The notes under the pieces were generated by a model. The model made no database searches, was not told the origin of the DNA, and saw only the letters and a list, made by a program, of their open reading frames with translations. The position numbers and the translations under genes were made by a program. DNA of 31,941 nt, from positions 1 through 31,941 of the forward strand of contig CAJLLT010000024.1 of NCBI GenBank assembly GCA_905207625.1, given 5' to 3'. Source of the DNA: an uncultured Eubacteriales bacterium. GTDB lineage: Bacteria > Bacillota > Clostridia > Oscillospirales > UBA644. Below are positions 31,883 to 31,941 of this stretch, in pieces (the first letter of the stretch is position 1; each line of letters starts with the position of its first letter).

Positions 31883-31941
31883 CCGGGGCATGTATTTTTG
31901 GGGTAACAGTTGAAAATAATAAGATACAAAGATCCCGGAGG
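31883..31941 (+). other. intergenic end of the window with a ribosome site
   Basis: The last 59 bases hold no gene. They end in CCCGGAGG, a strong ribosome site, so a further plus-strand gene should start just beyond the right edge. Confidence 0.4.

Noticed and set aside
1..31941. CRISPR array, insertion sequence or rRNA genes
   Set aside because: No regularly spaced direct repeats, no transposase gene with terminal repeats and no rRNA segments were seen by eye on either strand.

Overview
The window looks like chromosomal DNA from an anaerobic Bacillota of class Clostridia, probably a gut lineage. The evidence is the gene set: a six-subunit Rnf complex in the order CDGEAB, clustered purine genes, holB-ricT-trmN6-rsmI, a PurF with iron-sulfur cysteines, and a YycJ-type hydrolase. 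Strong purine-rich Shine-Dalgarno sites and occasional GTG/TTG starts fit this. I cannot name the genus from the sequence alone.

Positions 1 to about 11,700 are an accessory, visibly AT-richer island, almost entirely on the minus strand. Read in the direction of transcription it holds a Fic enzyme with an N-terminal DNA-binding domain, a one-helix membrane protein, a small HTH-like protein, a GIY-YIG/DUF4357/EVE protein, a 1048-residue SIR2-APAZ-Argonaute fusion, an uncharacterised 444-residue protein with weak DUF3800-like character, and the start of a YjbR-like gene. The last four complete genes are separated by 16 bases or fewer and look like one defence operon. The SIR2 active-site residues are intact, but the PIWI catalytic aspartates appear to be lost. 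This suggests a guide-directed, NAD-depleting abortive system of the short-Argonaute type with two extra parts. It is the most interesting item in the window.

To the right of the Fic gene lie an orphan plus-strand promoter with unexplained structured DNA, a nested inverted repeat, and a serine recombinase that lacks its N-terminal catalytic region. The 3' end of the recombinase gene runs antisense through a tRNA-Ser(UGA) 3' fragment, which is a classic integration scar. An AAA/DUF4143 ATPase and a decayed gene end follow.

From about 11,700 to the end the DNA is ordinary core chromosome on the plus strand: a DUF2383-like small helical protein; yigZ; a purine cluster purE-C-F-M-N behind a leader that contains a 58-codon ORF and a strong intrinsic terminator; rnfCDGEAB (RnfG has an unusual long disordered N-terminal arm) ending in an overlapping small membrane-protein gene; holB and ricT; a separately transcribed ferredoxin gene; trmN6-rsmI; a LysM/G5/M23 peptidoglycan hydrolase; murA; and yycJ. 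Five sigma-A-like promoters of the form TTGAxx-N17-TAnnaT can be placed, and two of them have a dyad right at the expected transcript start.
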